From: Sphingomonas quercus
GTDB lineage: Bacteria > Pseudomonadota > Alphaproteobacteria > Sphingomonadales > Sphingomonadaceae
Reading direction: 5' to 3'
Length of the DNA: 64,000 nucleotides
NCBI RefSeq assembly: GCF_018863195.1
Contig: NZ_JAHKRT010000005.1
Coordinates: 124,001-188,000, forward strand
Below the pieces are notes generated by a model. The model worked only from the letters and a program-made list of their open reading frames with translations, did not search any database and was not told the origin of the DNA. Below, in pieces: positions 46,681 to 54,244 of the stretch; the stretch's first letter is position 1; each line of letters starts with the position of its first letter. The position numbers were made by a program, and so were the translations under genes.

Positions 46681-47115
46681 TCAGGCCTCGGGGGTCGCTT
46701 CCTCGACGGCCTCGGCGATCACCGCCTCGGCCTCTTCCTGCTTCACCTCGGTTGCCTCAGCGGCGGCCTCGGCGGCCGCGGCGGCCTTGGCGGCGCGCTC
46801 CTCGGCGCGCTCCTTGGCCTTCTCGCCCGGGACGGCCTTGTTCGGGTTGTTGCGCGCAGCGCGCTCCTTCACGCCGGCGGCGTCGAAGAAACGGGCGACG
46901 CGGTCGGTCGGCTGGGCGCCGACGGACAGCCAATGCCTGGCGCGCTCGGCGTCGACGATGACGCGCTTCTCATCGTCCTTGGCGAGCATCGGATTGTAGG
47001 TGCCGATCTTCTCGATGAACGCGCCGTCGCGGGGCGAACGGGAATTGGCGACGACGATGCGGTAATAAGGACGCTTCTTGGCGCCGCCGCGCGACAGACG
47101 GATCGAAACGGACAT
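46681..47115 (-). CDS. rpsP: Ribosomal protein bS16
   Basis: A 144-residue bS16 of the 30S subunit. The conserved core is residues 1-85 ([23 protein letters not shown] in the opening). The rest is an Ala/Glu/Lys-rich tail, longer than E. coli S16 (82) but common in alphaproteobacteria and probably disordered. It follows ffh by 34 bases. Confidence 0.97.
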   Translation of the reverse strand: MSVSIRLSRGGAKKRPYYRIVVANSRSPRDGAFIEKIGTYNPMLAKDDEKRVIVDAERARHWLSVGAQPTDRVARFFDAAGVKERAARNNPNKAVPGEKAKERAEERAAKAAAAAEAAAEATEVKQEEAEAVIAEAVEEATPEA

Positions 47116-47149
47116 TCTTCTTCCTTTCCAACGAATTCAGATAACGTGG

Positions 47150-48634
47150 TTATTTCTTGCCGAACTTGTCGAAGCCGGGGGGCAGGTTGCCGAGCCCGGG
47201 CAGGCCGGGAAGCTGGGGCGGAGCCGCCCCCATTCCCCCGCCGCCGCCGAGCAGGCCGCCGAGGCCGCCCATGCCGCCGCCACCGGCACCGCCGCCGCCA
47301 CCGCCGAACATCCCGGCCAGCCCCTTGAGGCCGCCCATCTTCTTCAGCTTCTTCATCGCGCCGGCCATGTCCTGGTGCATCTTGAGGAGCTTGTTGACCT
47401 CCTGCACCGTGGTGCCGGAGCCCTTGGCGACGCGGATCTTGCGCTTGGCGTTGAGCAGCTCCGGCCGGGCACGCTCCTTCGGGGTCATCGAGCCGATCAT
47501 CGCGTCCATGCGGACGAGGATGCGATCGTCGACCTGGCCATTGGCCATGGCGTTCTTCACCTGCTTCACGCCCGGCAGCATCGCGGCCAGGCCGGACAGG
47601 CCGCCCATGCGCTGCATCTGGGCAAGCTGGCCGCGCAGATCGTTGAGATCGAACTGGCCCTTCGCCATGCGCTGGGCGAGCTTCTCCGCCTCCTCGACCT
47701 TGATCGTCTCGGCGGCGCGCTCGACGAGGCTGACGACGTCGCCCATGCCGAGGATGCGGCCGGCGACGCGATCCGGCTGGAACGGCTCCAGCCCGTCGAG
47801 CTTCTCGCCGGTGCCGACGAACTTGATCGGACGGCCGGTGACGGCGCGCATCGACAGCGCAGCACCACCGCGCGCATCGCCGTCCATGCGGGTCAGCACG
47901 ACGCCGGTCAGCGGGACCTGATCGGTGAAGCTGCGCGCGACGTTGACCGCGTCCTGGCCGGTCAGCGCATCGACGACGAGGAGGATTTCCTGCGGCTTGG
48001 CGACATCGGCGACGGCGCGCATCTCGTCCATCAGCGCCTGATCGACATGGAGACGGCCAGCCGTGTCGAGCATCAGCACGTCGAAGCCCTGCAGCTTCGC
48101 GGCCTGCATCGCGCGCCGTGCGATATCGACCGGCTGCTGGCCGGCGACGATCGGCAGCGTCGCCACCTCGGTCTGGCCGCCGAGCACCGCGAGCTGCTCC
48201 TGCGCGGCGGGGCGATAGACGTCGAGCGACGCCATCATCACCTTCTTGCCCGACTTCGCCTTGAGGCGGCGGGCGATCTTGGCGGTGCTGGTGGTCTTGC
48301 CCGAGCCCTGAAGGCCGACGAGCATGATCACCGCCGGCGGCGCCACGTCGAGTTCGAGGTCGGACGCCGCCGCGCCGAGCATCTCGACCAGCCCGTCATG
48401 GACGATCTTGACGACCTGCTGGCCCGGCGTGATCGACTTGAGGACGGACTGGCCGACCGCCTTTTCCGTGACCTTGTCGATGAAATCGCGGACGACGGGC
48501 AGCGCCACGTCGGCCTCGAGCAGGGCGATGCGCACCTCGCGCATGGCCGCGCGCACATCCTCCTCGGTCAGCGCGCCACGGCCGCGCAGACGGTCGAAAA
48601 CGCCGCTTAGCCGATCGCTGAGACTGTCGAACAT
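47150..48634 (-). CDS. ffh: Signal recognition particle protein
   Basis: A 494-residue GTPase that binds signal sequences and 4.5S RNA and meets FtsY at the membrane. The N domain is 1-95, and the G domain has GLQGSGKTT (107-115), LDTAGRL and TRMDGDARGG. The methionine-rich M domain includes KRKIRVAKGSGTTVQEVN for RNA binding. The tail is a Gly/Met repeat (GGGGGAGGGGMGGLGG) and a Pro/Leu end. ATG at 48634. It heads the ffh-rpsP-rimM-trmD-rplS order typical of proteobacteria. Confidence 0.98.
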   Translation of the reverse strand: MFDSLSDRLSGVFDRLRGRGALTEEDVRAAMREVRIALLEADVALPVVRDFIDKVTEKAVGQSVLKSITPGQQVVKIVHDGLVEMLGAAASDLELDVAPPAVIMLVGLQGSGKTTSTAKIARRLKAKSGKKVMMASLDVYRPAAQEQLAVLGGQTEVATLPIVAGQQPVDIARRAMQAAKLQGFDVLMLDTAGRLHVDQALMDEMRAVADVAKPQEILLVVDALTGQDAVNVARSFTDQVPLTGVVLTRMDGDARGGAALSMRAVTGRPIKFVGTGEKLDGLEPFQPDRVAGRILGMGDVVSLVERAAETIKVEEAEKLAQRMAKGQFDLNDLRGQLAQMQRMGGLSGLAAMLPGVKQVKNAMANGQVDDRILVRMDAMIGSMTPKERARPELLNAKRKIRVAKGSGTTVQEVNKLLKMHQDMAGAMKKLKKMGGLKGLAGMFGGGGGGAGGGGMGGLGGLLGGGGGMGAAPPQLPGLPGLGNLPPGFDKFGKK

Positions 48635-48842
48635 GCGCTTACTCCAATTGCGATCCACCCAACGCAAAACACGCCGGCGGACGAAAACTCGTCGGCCGGC
48701 GGGACGTCCCCGATTCGGGGCGCCTGCGGTTCGGGTCGTGCGGAACGACGGGCGGGCCTATAGGGGAAACCGACGGCCGGGGCAATGCGGATGACGCCCG
48801 CGGCGCGGACTGCCCGATTGGCCAGTGTCCTTGTTGGAAAAT

Positions 48843-48857
48843 GTTCCTGAAATGTTC
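48843..48857 (+). promoter_or_regulatory. LexA-type SOS box
   Basis: GTTC-CTGAAAT-GTTC exactly fits the alphaproteobacterial LexA site GTTC-N7-GTTC. It lies 25 bases upstream of the small gene at 48882 and about 175 bases before the toxin-like fragment. Whether LexA binds here is untested. Confidence 0.6.
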
Positions 48858-48881
48858 TCACCGCATGAGCGGGAGCGGAGC

Positions 48882-49052
48882 ATGAACAACGACAGGGACT
48901 TCGGACCGGACAGAGAGCGGCGGAACAAGGCCTTCGGGTGGTGGCTGCGGACGGGGCGGTGGCCGGCCGCGGACATGCCGGATGAGATCTTGCTGGAAGA
49001 TCGGGTGGAGAGGGCGGCGGCGATAAGGAGGTGGTTCCGCACGGTGATCTGA
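48882..49052 (+). CDS. Small protein of unknown function, possibly SOS-controlled
   Basis: A 56-residue charged protein (MNNDRDFGPDRERRNKAFGW...) with an Arg/Asp-rich N-terminus, a WWLRTGRWP aromatic core and an acidic then basic C-terminal helix. The ATG at 48882 has a GCGGAG site 8 bases upstream. It follows a GTTC-N7-GTTC box and its last 22 bases overlap the first frame of the toxin-like fragment. No family is recognised; coding potential rests on start site and codon use. Confidence 0.45.
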   Translation: MNNDRDFGPDRERRNKAFGWWLRTGRWPAADMPDEILLEDRVERAAAIRRWFRTVI

Positions 49053-49656
49053 CGCGGATTTATACGAATACGTTGATCGGGCAGATTCGGGCAGTCGATC
49101 CGTCTTACGGATTTGAGTCGCTCGGCTTTCCGACGACACTTCAGGGACAGATCAACCAGGTCAACGCCCTGCGCTTCGATCGCGCCGTGGTCTTGATGCG
49201 TAAAGAGGGCGAACTGCAACCAATGCAAACCGAGACATTACGCTTCATGCAAGAGAGTGCCGACATAGCCTACAAGGAGGGCTTGAGGCAGCTTCAAGCG
49301 GGCAAGCTGAACGTACGCCTTTCGGAGCAGGAGGCTCTGGGCAATTTCATTGACCGCGAAGTGAGGCGCGACTGCGGAGCCGCCTACGCGACTATGGCAT
49401 TGATGAGGCGAGAAGCAACGTGGTGCGCGTGAACCGGCGGGAAGATTCTGTCAGCGAGGGCTCCTTTCGGCGACCGGATGCACGGGTCGGCAATATCGCC
49501 TTCGACGTGACACTGACACGAAAGACATTGGCGACGACACAGGTTCGCGGCTTCTTTGATGCCGACTTCAAACCTGATCATGTCATCATTACTCGTCCAA
49601 CACAACTTGGCACTGAAAGCACATATATCATCAGCCGTCCGGAGGCGAGAAAATGA
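49031..49656 (+). pseudogene. Frameshifted C-terminal fragment of a polymorphic-toxin-like protein
   Basis: Two frames joined by one shift read as a single protein. Frame 1 (49031-49432) gives LTRIYTNTLIGQIRAVDPSYG...LRFMQESADIAYKEGL...NFIDREVRRD. Frame 2 (to 49656; open before 49420) continues YGIDEARSNVVRVNRR...RRPDARVGNIAFDVTLTRKT...DFKPDHVIITRP...STYIISRPE. The shift lies about 49360-49395. The PD-then-DVTLTRK pattern could be a PD-(D/E)xK-like nuclease core; this is inference. No secretion or delivery domain precedes it, so it is an orphan tip. The final TGA overlaps the first immunity-like gene as ATGA, the usual toxin-then-immunity order. Confidence 0.55.
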
Positions 49657-50054
49657 CCCAGAAATTCAAAAGCTCCCTTCGTACCAACGCGATATATATA
49701 CCAGCCACCCTCAGTGAGATTTATGATCTTCTTGGCTCGATGATGCTGCACGCCCCAACATTCATTGACAAAACAGGAGAATTTCCCGAGCGGAACATCG
49801 ATAGCGAGTTTGCCATTCTGACCGAGTCTTTCGGCGTTGTTCATAAGAAGCTGGGAGAGGAGCGCTATCTGGCGCTGATGGACCTCGCCGCCAGGGCGAA
49901 GGCCTTGTTCGCCGCTGATCCCGAGGACAATAACGGCAAGACCGATCAGGGCTACAAGCTCCTGCACGAGATCGAGGACATCATCCAGTCCGTCCGTCGC
50001 CGCCGGGTCGTGACGAAGCAAAAGGATGACGAGGGCGAGGTCACGGGTGACTGA
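49653..50054 (+). CDS. Immunity-like protein, tandem copy 1
   Basis: A 133-residue soluble, mostly helical protein of no recognised family, first of four tandem paralogues. It starts in an ATGA overlap with the toxin-like fragment. The N-terminal half (PATLSEIYDLLGSMMLHAPTF, then ERNIDSEFAILTESFG) is followed by a charged helix (AARAKALFAADPED) and a highly basic then acidic tail (SVRRRRVVTKQKDDEGEVTGD). Base composition is lower in GC than the neighbours, suggesting transfer. The role as antitoxin/immunity is inferred from position and tandem copy number only. Confidence 0.8.
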   Translation: MTQKFKSSLRTNAIYIPATLSEIYDLLGSMMLHAPTFIDKTGEFPERNIDSEFAILTESFGVVHKKLGEERYLALMDLAARAKALFAADPEDNNGKTDQGYKLLHEIEDIIQSVRRRRVVTKQKDDEGEVTGD

Positions 50055-50087
50055 TGCGCCCCTCCCGGCGCCTTTCCGGACCGCTGC

Positions 50088-50101
50088 CAGCTATATAATC
50101 A
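50088..50101 (+). promoter_or_regulatory. TATATAAT -10-like box in the spacer before copy 2
   Basis: The 65-bp spacer between copies contains GCTATATAATCACACG with a perfect TATAAT about 25 bases before the next ATG; no good -35 hexamer lies 17 bases upstream. The same spacer is repeated exactly before copy 3 (box about 50555-50568). It could give each copy its own promoter. Confidence 0.4.
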
Positions 50102-50119
50102 CACGTCCGAAGAGCGGAA

Positions 50120-50521
50120 ATGACCCAGAAATTCAGAAGCTCACTCCGTACCAACGAGATATATATTCCAGCCACGCTCAGCGAGATTTATGATCTTCTT
50201 GGCTCGATGATGCTGCACGCCCCAACATTCATTGACAAAACAGGAGAATTTCCCGAGCGGAACATCGATAGCGAGTTTGCCATTCTGACCGAGTCTTTCG
50301 GCGTTGTTCATAAGAAGCTGGGAGAGGAGCGCTATCTGGCGCTGATGGACCTCGCCGCCAGGGCGAAGGCCTTGTTCGCCGCTGATCCCGAGGACAATAA
50401 CGGCAAGACCGATCAGGGCTACAAGCTCCTGCACGAGATCGAGGACATCATCCAGTCCGTCCGTCGCCGCCGGGTCGTGACGAAGCAAAAGGATGACGAG
50501 GGCGAGGTCACGGGTGACTGA
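50120..50521 (+). CDS. Immunity-like protein, tandem copy 2 (chimera)
   Basis: 133 residues, differing from copy 1 only at residues 6 (Arg for Lys) and 13 (Glu for Ala). At DNA level its first 62 bases match copy 3 and the rest match copy 1 exactly, with the switch inside 50183-50205. This is the product expected from unequal crossing over between copies 1 and 3. The coding frame is intact and the tail SVRRRRVVTKQKDDEGEVTGD is shared. Confidence 0.8.
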   Translation: MTQKFRSSLRTNEIYIPATLSEIYDLLGSMMLHAPTFIDKTGEFPERNIDSEFAILTESFGVVHKKLGEERYLALMDLAARAKALFAADPEDNNGKTDQGYKLLHEIEDIIQSVRRRRVVTKQKDDEGEVTGD

Positions 50522-50586
50522 TGCGCCCCTCCCGGCGCCTTTCCGGACCGCTGCCAGCTATATAATCACACGTCCGAAGAGCGGAA

Positions 50587-50988
50587 ATGACCCAGAAATT
50601 CAGAAGCTCACTCCGTACCAACGAGATATATATTCCAGCCACGCTCAGCGAGATTTATGATCTTCTTGGCTCTATGATGCTGCACGCTCCAACATTCATT
50701 GACAAAACGGAACGATTTCCGGAACGGAACATTGATAGCGAGTTTGCTATTCTGACCGAATCTTTTGGCGTTGTTCATAAGAAGCTGGGAGAGGAACGCT
50801 ATCTGGCGTTGATGGACCTCGCCGCCAGGGCGAAGGCCTTGTTCGCCGCCGATCCTGAGGACACTAACGGCAAGACCGATCAGGGCTACAAGCTCCTGCA
50901 CGAGATCGAGGACATCATCCAGTCCGTCCGTCGCCGCCGGGTCGTGACGAAGCAGAAGGACGACGAGGGCGAGGTCACGGGCGACTGA
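50587..50988 (+). CDS. Immunity-like protein, tandem copy 3
   Basis: 133 residues. It differs from copies 1 and 2 in the KTERFPERN segment (residues about 41-45) and at DPEDT, with many silent third-base changes in the middle, but shares the first 20 residues of copy 2 and the same charged tail. The 3' spacer differs from that of copies 1 and 2 and lacks the TATAAT box. Confidence 0.8.
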   Translation: MTQKFRSSLRTNEIYIPATLSEIYDLLGSMMLHAPTFIDKTERFPERNIDSEFAILTESFGVVHKKLGEERYLALMDLAARAKALFAADPEDTNGKTDQGYKLLHEIEDIIQSVRRRRVVTKQKDDEGEVTGD

Positions 50989-51037
50989 TGCCCCCTCCCC
51001 GCGCCTTGGATCAGAATCGCGGGCTCGGGGAGCCGAA

Positions 51038-51439
51038 ATGAACAATCGCTTCGGAAGCTCATATGGAAATGAGGATCCATATATCCCTCAAACCCTAAGC
51101 GAGATCTACGACCTCCTGGGTTCGATGGTTTTGAATGCACCGACCTTCACGGATGACACCGGATATTTTCCGGAACGGAATATAGGCAGCAGATTCCATC
51201 AGCTCACCGAGGGCTTCGGCATGGTCCGCGAGAAGGTTGGCGAGGAACACTACGCCGCGTTGATGGACCGGGCCGCCAGGGCGAAGGCACTCTTCGCCGC
51301 GGATCCCGAGGACGCGAATGGCAAGACCGATCAGGGGCGGCCGCTCCTGCACGAGATCGAGGACATCATCCAGTCCGTCCGTCGCCGCCGGGTCGTGACG
51401 AAGCAGAAGGACGACGAAGGCGAGGTCACGGGCGACTGA
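51038..51439 (+). CDS. Immunity-like protein, tandem copy 4 (diverged)
   Basis: 133 residues, the most diverged copy: MNNRFGSSYGNEDPYIPQTLSEIYDLLGS in the opening region and DTGYFPERNIGSRFHQLTEGFGMVREKVGEEHY in the middle, while the last 30 or so residues are identical to the other copies. Sharp divergence at the front with a conserved end suggests diversifying selection on the recognition surface or gene conversion of the tail. It converges on the DUF924 gene. Confidence 0.8.
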   Translation: MNNRFGSSYGNEDPYIPQTLSEIYDLLGSMVLNAPTFTDDTGYFPERNIGSRFHQLTEGFGMVREKVGEEHYAALMDRAARAKALFAADPEDANGKTDQGRPLLHEIEDIIQSVRRRRVVTKQKDDEGEVTGD

Positions 51440-51466
51440 TGCGCCCCTCCCCGCCCTCTGGTCGAA

Positions 51467-52030
51467 TCAGAAACGCGACCCCGGCTCCGTAAGAAAGGCC
51501 AGCTCCGCCGGCGTGGAAGCCCGCCCGAGCGCCGCGTTGCGTTGGGGGAAGCGGCCGAAGCGCGCGATCTGGGCGGCGTGCGCGTGGGCCCATTGATCCT
51601 CGGCGCCGAACAGCCGGAGCGAGAGGAGCTGATCCTCCATCCGCTCGCTGTGCATGAACGGCATGTGGAGGAACTGGCGCTCCTCCTCTGTCATGCCCTC
51701 GCCCCAGCCCTTCGCCAGCGCCTCGCGCGCCAGCGCGCGGGCCAGCGGATCGGCCTGATAGGCGCGGGGATCGTCGCGGAACAGGTTGCGGGAGAATTGA
51801 TCGAGCAGGATGATCGCGGCGAGCTGGGTGCGGGGCGATGCCCGCCAGCCGGCCGCGCGCGCCTGCCAGACCTGATCGCGCAGCGCGCCGAAACGGTCGC
51901 AGATCGCCGCGTCCAGCGCGCCCTCGCGGGCGAAGCGCCGCTCGGCCGGCGTCTCGACCAGCCAGAAGCGGATGACCGAATCGGCCTGCGCATGGACTTG
52001 TCCGTCCGCTGTCCCTAGATCGGCGCCCAT
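51467..52030 (-). CDS. DUF924 family protein
   Basis: A 187-residue helical protein of the DUF924/YPL225-like group, with family blocks VIRFWL, LAAIILLDQFSRNLFRDDPRAY, FLHMPFMHSE and the FGRFPQRNAALGR stretch. Function is unknown; the fold is TPR-like. The only ATG (52030) shares bases with the dapF ATG on the other strand (CCCATGAACC), an unusual divergent arrangement; the family homology begins about 15 residues in, so the true start may differ. Confidence 0.85.
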   Translation of the reverse strand: MGADLGTADGQVHAQADSVIRFWLVETPAERRFAREGALDAAICDRFGALRDQVWQARAAGWRASPRTQLAAIILLDQFSRNLFRDDPRAYQADPLARALAREALAKGWGEGMTEEERQFLHMPFMHSERMEDQLLSLRLFGAEDQWAHAHAAQIARFGRFPQRNAALGRASTPAELAFLTEPGSRF

Positions 52031-52838
52031 GAACCGGCGGTTTCACAAGATGCACGGCCTTGGCAACGACTTTGTCGTCGTCGACGCGCGTGAGGACGGC
52101 TTCGCCTTCGACGCGGCCGGCGCCCGCGCGGTCGCCGATCGGCGCACCGGCGTCGGCTGCGACCAGCTGATCGTGGTCGGACCGGCGACCGGCGCCGATG
52201 TGTCGATGCGCATCTGGAATGCCGACGGCTCCGAGGTCGAGGCGTGTGGCAATGCGACGCGCTGCGTGGCGGCGCTGGTCGGGCGCGATTGCACGATCGA
52301 TACGCCCGGCGGCCTGCTCCGCGCGACGCTGACCGGCGAGGGGGTGGCGGTGGATATGGGCGCGCCGCGCTTCGGCTGGAACGAAATTCCGCTCGCCTAT
52401 GCGATGGACACCGCCGCGATGCCGGTTGGCTGGGGGCCGCTGGAGACGCCGTTCGCGGTCAATGTCGGCAATCCGCATGTCGTATTCTTCGTCGACGATG
52501 TCGAGGCGGTGCCGCTGGACGAGCTGGGCCGGGGGATCGAGACCGATCCACTGTTCCCCGAGCGCATCAACGTCAACATCGCGCAGGTCATCGACCGCCG
52601 CACCATCCGCTCCCGCACATGGGAACGCGGCGTCGGCCTGACGCGGGCCTGCGGCACCGGCGCCTGCGCCGTGGCGGTGGCGGCGATCGCCCGCAGGCTG
52701 GCGGACGGGCCGGTGACGATCCACCTGCCCGGCGGGCCGCTGGCGATCGACTGGACGCCGGGCGGCTCGATCCTGATGACCGGCCCCGCCACCCATGTCT
52801 TCACCGGCGAGCTTGACGCGGAGCTGCTCCGCGCATGA
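52029..52838 (+). CDS. dapF: Diaminopimelate epimerase
   Basis: A 269-residue cofactor-independent epimerase that turns LL-diaminopimelate into the meso form for lysine and peptidoglycan. The catalytic pair Cys73 (EACGNATRC) and Cys208 (ACGTGACA) is intact, and the family N-terminus FHKMHGLGNDFVV fixes the start. The stop overlaps the mtaB start as ATGA. Confidence 0.97.
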   Translation: MNRRFHKMHGLGNDFVVVDAREDGFAFDAAGARAVADRRTGVGCDQLIVVGPATGADVSMRIWNADGSEVEACGNATRCVAALVGRDCTIDTPGGLLRATLTGEGVAVDMGAPRFGWNEIPLAYAMDTAAMPVGWGPLETPFAVNVGNPHVVFFVDDVEAVPLDELGRGIETDPLFPERINVNIAQVIDRRTIRSRTWERGVGLTRACGTGACAVAVAAIARRLADGPVTIHLPGGPLAIDWTPGGSILMTGPATHVFTGELDAELLRA

Positions 52839-54073
52839 GCGGGCCGGAGCTGATCACGCTCGGCTGCCGGCTGAACTTCGCCGAAAGCGAGGCGATGCGC
52901 GCGGCGGCCGGGGCGCAGGACGACCTCGTCATCGTCAACAGCTGCGCGGTGACGGCCGAGGCGGTGCGCCAGGCGCGGCAGGAGATCCGGCGCATCGCGC
53001 GGCGGCGGCCGGAGGCGCGCATCGTCGTCACCGGCTGCGCGGCGCAGACCGAGCCCGAGACGTTCGCCGCGATGGCAGAGGTCTCGCGCGTCATCGGCAA
53101 TGCGGAGAAGACGGACGCAGCCAGCTTCCTGCCGGCGCCGGAGCGGGTGCGGGTGTCGGACATCATGGCCGTGCGCGAGACGGCGCCGCATCTTGTCGCC
53201 GGCTTCTCGGATCGGGCGCGCGCTTTCGTCGAGGTGCAGAATGGCTGCGACCATCGCTGCACCTTCTGCATCATCCCCTATGGCCGCGGGAACAGCCGCT
53301 CCGTGCCGGCGGGCCTCGTCATCGACCGCATCAAGGCGCTCGTCGACGAGGGCTTTCAGGAGGTGGTGCTGACCGGCGTCGACGTCACCTCCTATGGGCC
53401 GGACCTGCCGGGGAACACCAATCTCGGGTCGCTGGTGGAGCGCATCCTGCGCCATGTGCCGGCGCTGCCGCGGCTCAGGCTGTCGTCGCTCGATTCGGTG
53501 GAGATCGACGAGCGGCTGTTCGACCTCGTCACTGGCGAGGCGCGGGTGATGCCGCATCTGCATCTGTCGCTTCAGGCGGGCGACGACATGGTCCTCAAGC
53601 GGATGAAGCGGCGGCACAGCCGGGCGCAGGCAGTGGCGACGGTCGCGCGGCTGAAGGCGAAGCGGCCGGAGATCGCCATCGGCGCCGACCTCATCGCCGG
53701 CTTCCCGACCGAGACGGAGATGATGGCGGCCAACAGCCTGGCGCTGATCGACGAGTGCGACATCGTGATGGGGCATATCTTCCCCTACTCGCCCCGCGCC
53801 GGCACGCCGGCGTCGCGCATGCCGCAGGTCAGGGGCGACGCGATCAAGGCGCGCGCGCGGGCGCTCCGCCAGGCGGCGGCGCGACGGCGGGCGGCGTGGC
53901 TGGCGACCCTGGTCGGCAGCGAGCAGCGCGTGCTCGTCGAGCGCGCAGACGGTCGCGGCCATGGCGAGAGCTTCGCCGAGGTACGGCTGCCGGCCGGCCA
54001 GCCGGTCGGCCGGATCGTGCCGGCGCGGATCACCGCCGTTTCTGACGACATGCTGATCGGCGAACCCTTGTGA
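52835..54073 (+). CDS. mtaB: tRNA t6A37 methylthiotransferase
   Basis: A 412-residue radical-SAM enzyme that converts t6A to ms2t6A at position 37. The N-terminal UPF0004 domain has Cys11, Cys37 and Cys68 for the auxiliary cluster; the radical-SAM CxxxCxxC is Cys138, Cys142, Cys145 in GCDHRCTFC. A TRAM-like tail closes the protein. RimO and MiaB share this layout, but the short N-terminus and GCRLNFAESEAM opening fit MtaB. It links functionally to tsaE in this window, whose product makes its substrate. Confidence 0.94.
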   Translation: MSGPELITLGCRLNFAESEAMRAAAGAQDDLVIVNSCAVTAEAVRQARQEIRRIARRRPEARIVVTGCAAQTEPETFAAMAEVSRVIGNAEKTDAASFLPAPERVRVSDIMAVRETAPHLVAGFSDRARAFVEVQNGCDHRCTFCIIPYGRGNSRSVPAGLVIDRIKALVDEGFQEVVLTGVDVTSYGPDLPGNTNLGSLVERILRHVPALPRLRLSSLDSVEIDERLFDLVTGEARVMPHLHLSLQAGDDMVLKRMKRRHSRAQAVATVARLKAKRPEIAIGADLIAGFPTETEMMAANSLALIDECDIVMGHIFPYSPRAGTPASRMPQVRGDAIKARARALRQAAARRRAAWLATLVGSEQRVLVERADGRGHGESFAEVRLPAGQPVGRIVPARITAVSDDMLIGEPL

Positions 54074-54097
54074 GCGGCGCGCCGATGACGAAATCAC

Positions 54098-54188
54098 GCC
54101 GTCATGCCGGACTTGTTTCAGCATCCGCTGCTCCGCGAGTTTCGACGTTCGTGGCCGGATGGAACCTGACACAGGTCCCGGCTGACGA
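54098..54188. repeat. Paired-hairpin intergenic repeat, copy 5
   Basis: GTCATGCCGGACTTGTTTCAGCATCC and, about 50 bases on, GGAACCTGACACAGGTCCCGG. Both stems are partly broken, as if made from two stem types (CCGGA and CTGAA). It separates mtaB from ftsY. Confidence 0.6.
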
Positions 54189-54244
54189 TGTGGGCGGGCA
54201 AATGGACCGCCCTCTGAGAAGTGCGATGCAAACGGGATTTGTGA

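Larger units (their letters stand above)
49716..50672 (+). repeat. Perfect 467-bp tandem duplication within the immunity-like array
   Basis: Bases 49716-50205 and 50183-50672 read identically over 490 bases at an offset of 467, overlapping by 23 bases. The unit runs from the early part of one copy through its 3' end, the spacer and the 5' end of the next. Identity without a single difference indicates a very recent event. Confidence 0.9.

Noticed and set aside
49578-51045. Conserved minus-strand frames opposite each immunity-like gene
   Set aside because: They repeat only because the plus-strand genes are duplicated; they lack ribosome sites and the family-like tail is on the plus strand.
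49653-51439. CRISPR-like or satellite repeat array
   Set aside because: The repeats are 450-467 bases, each an intact gene, with no short repeats and unique spacers.
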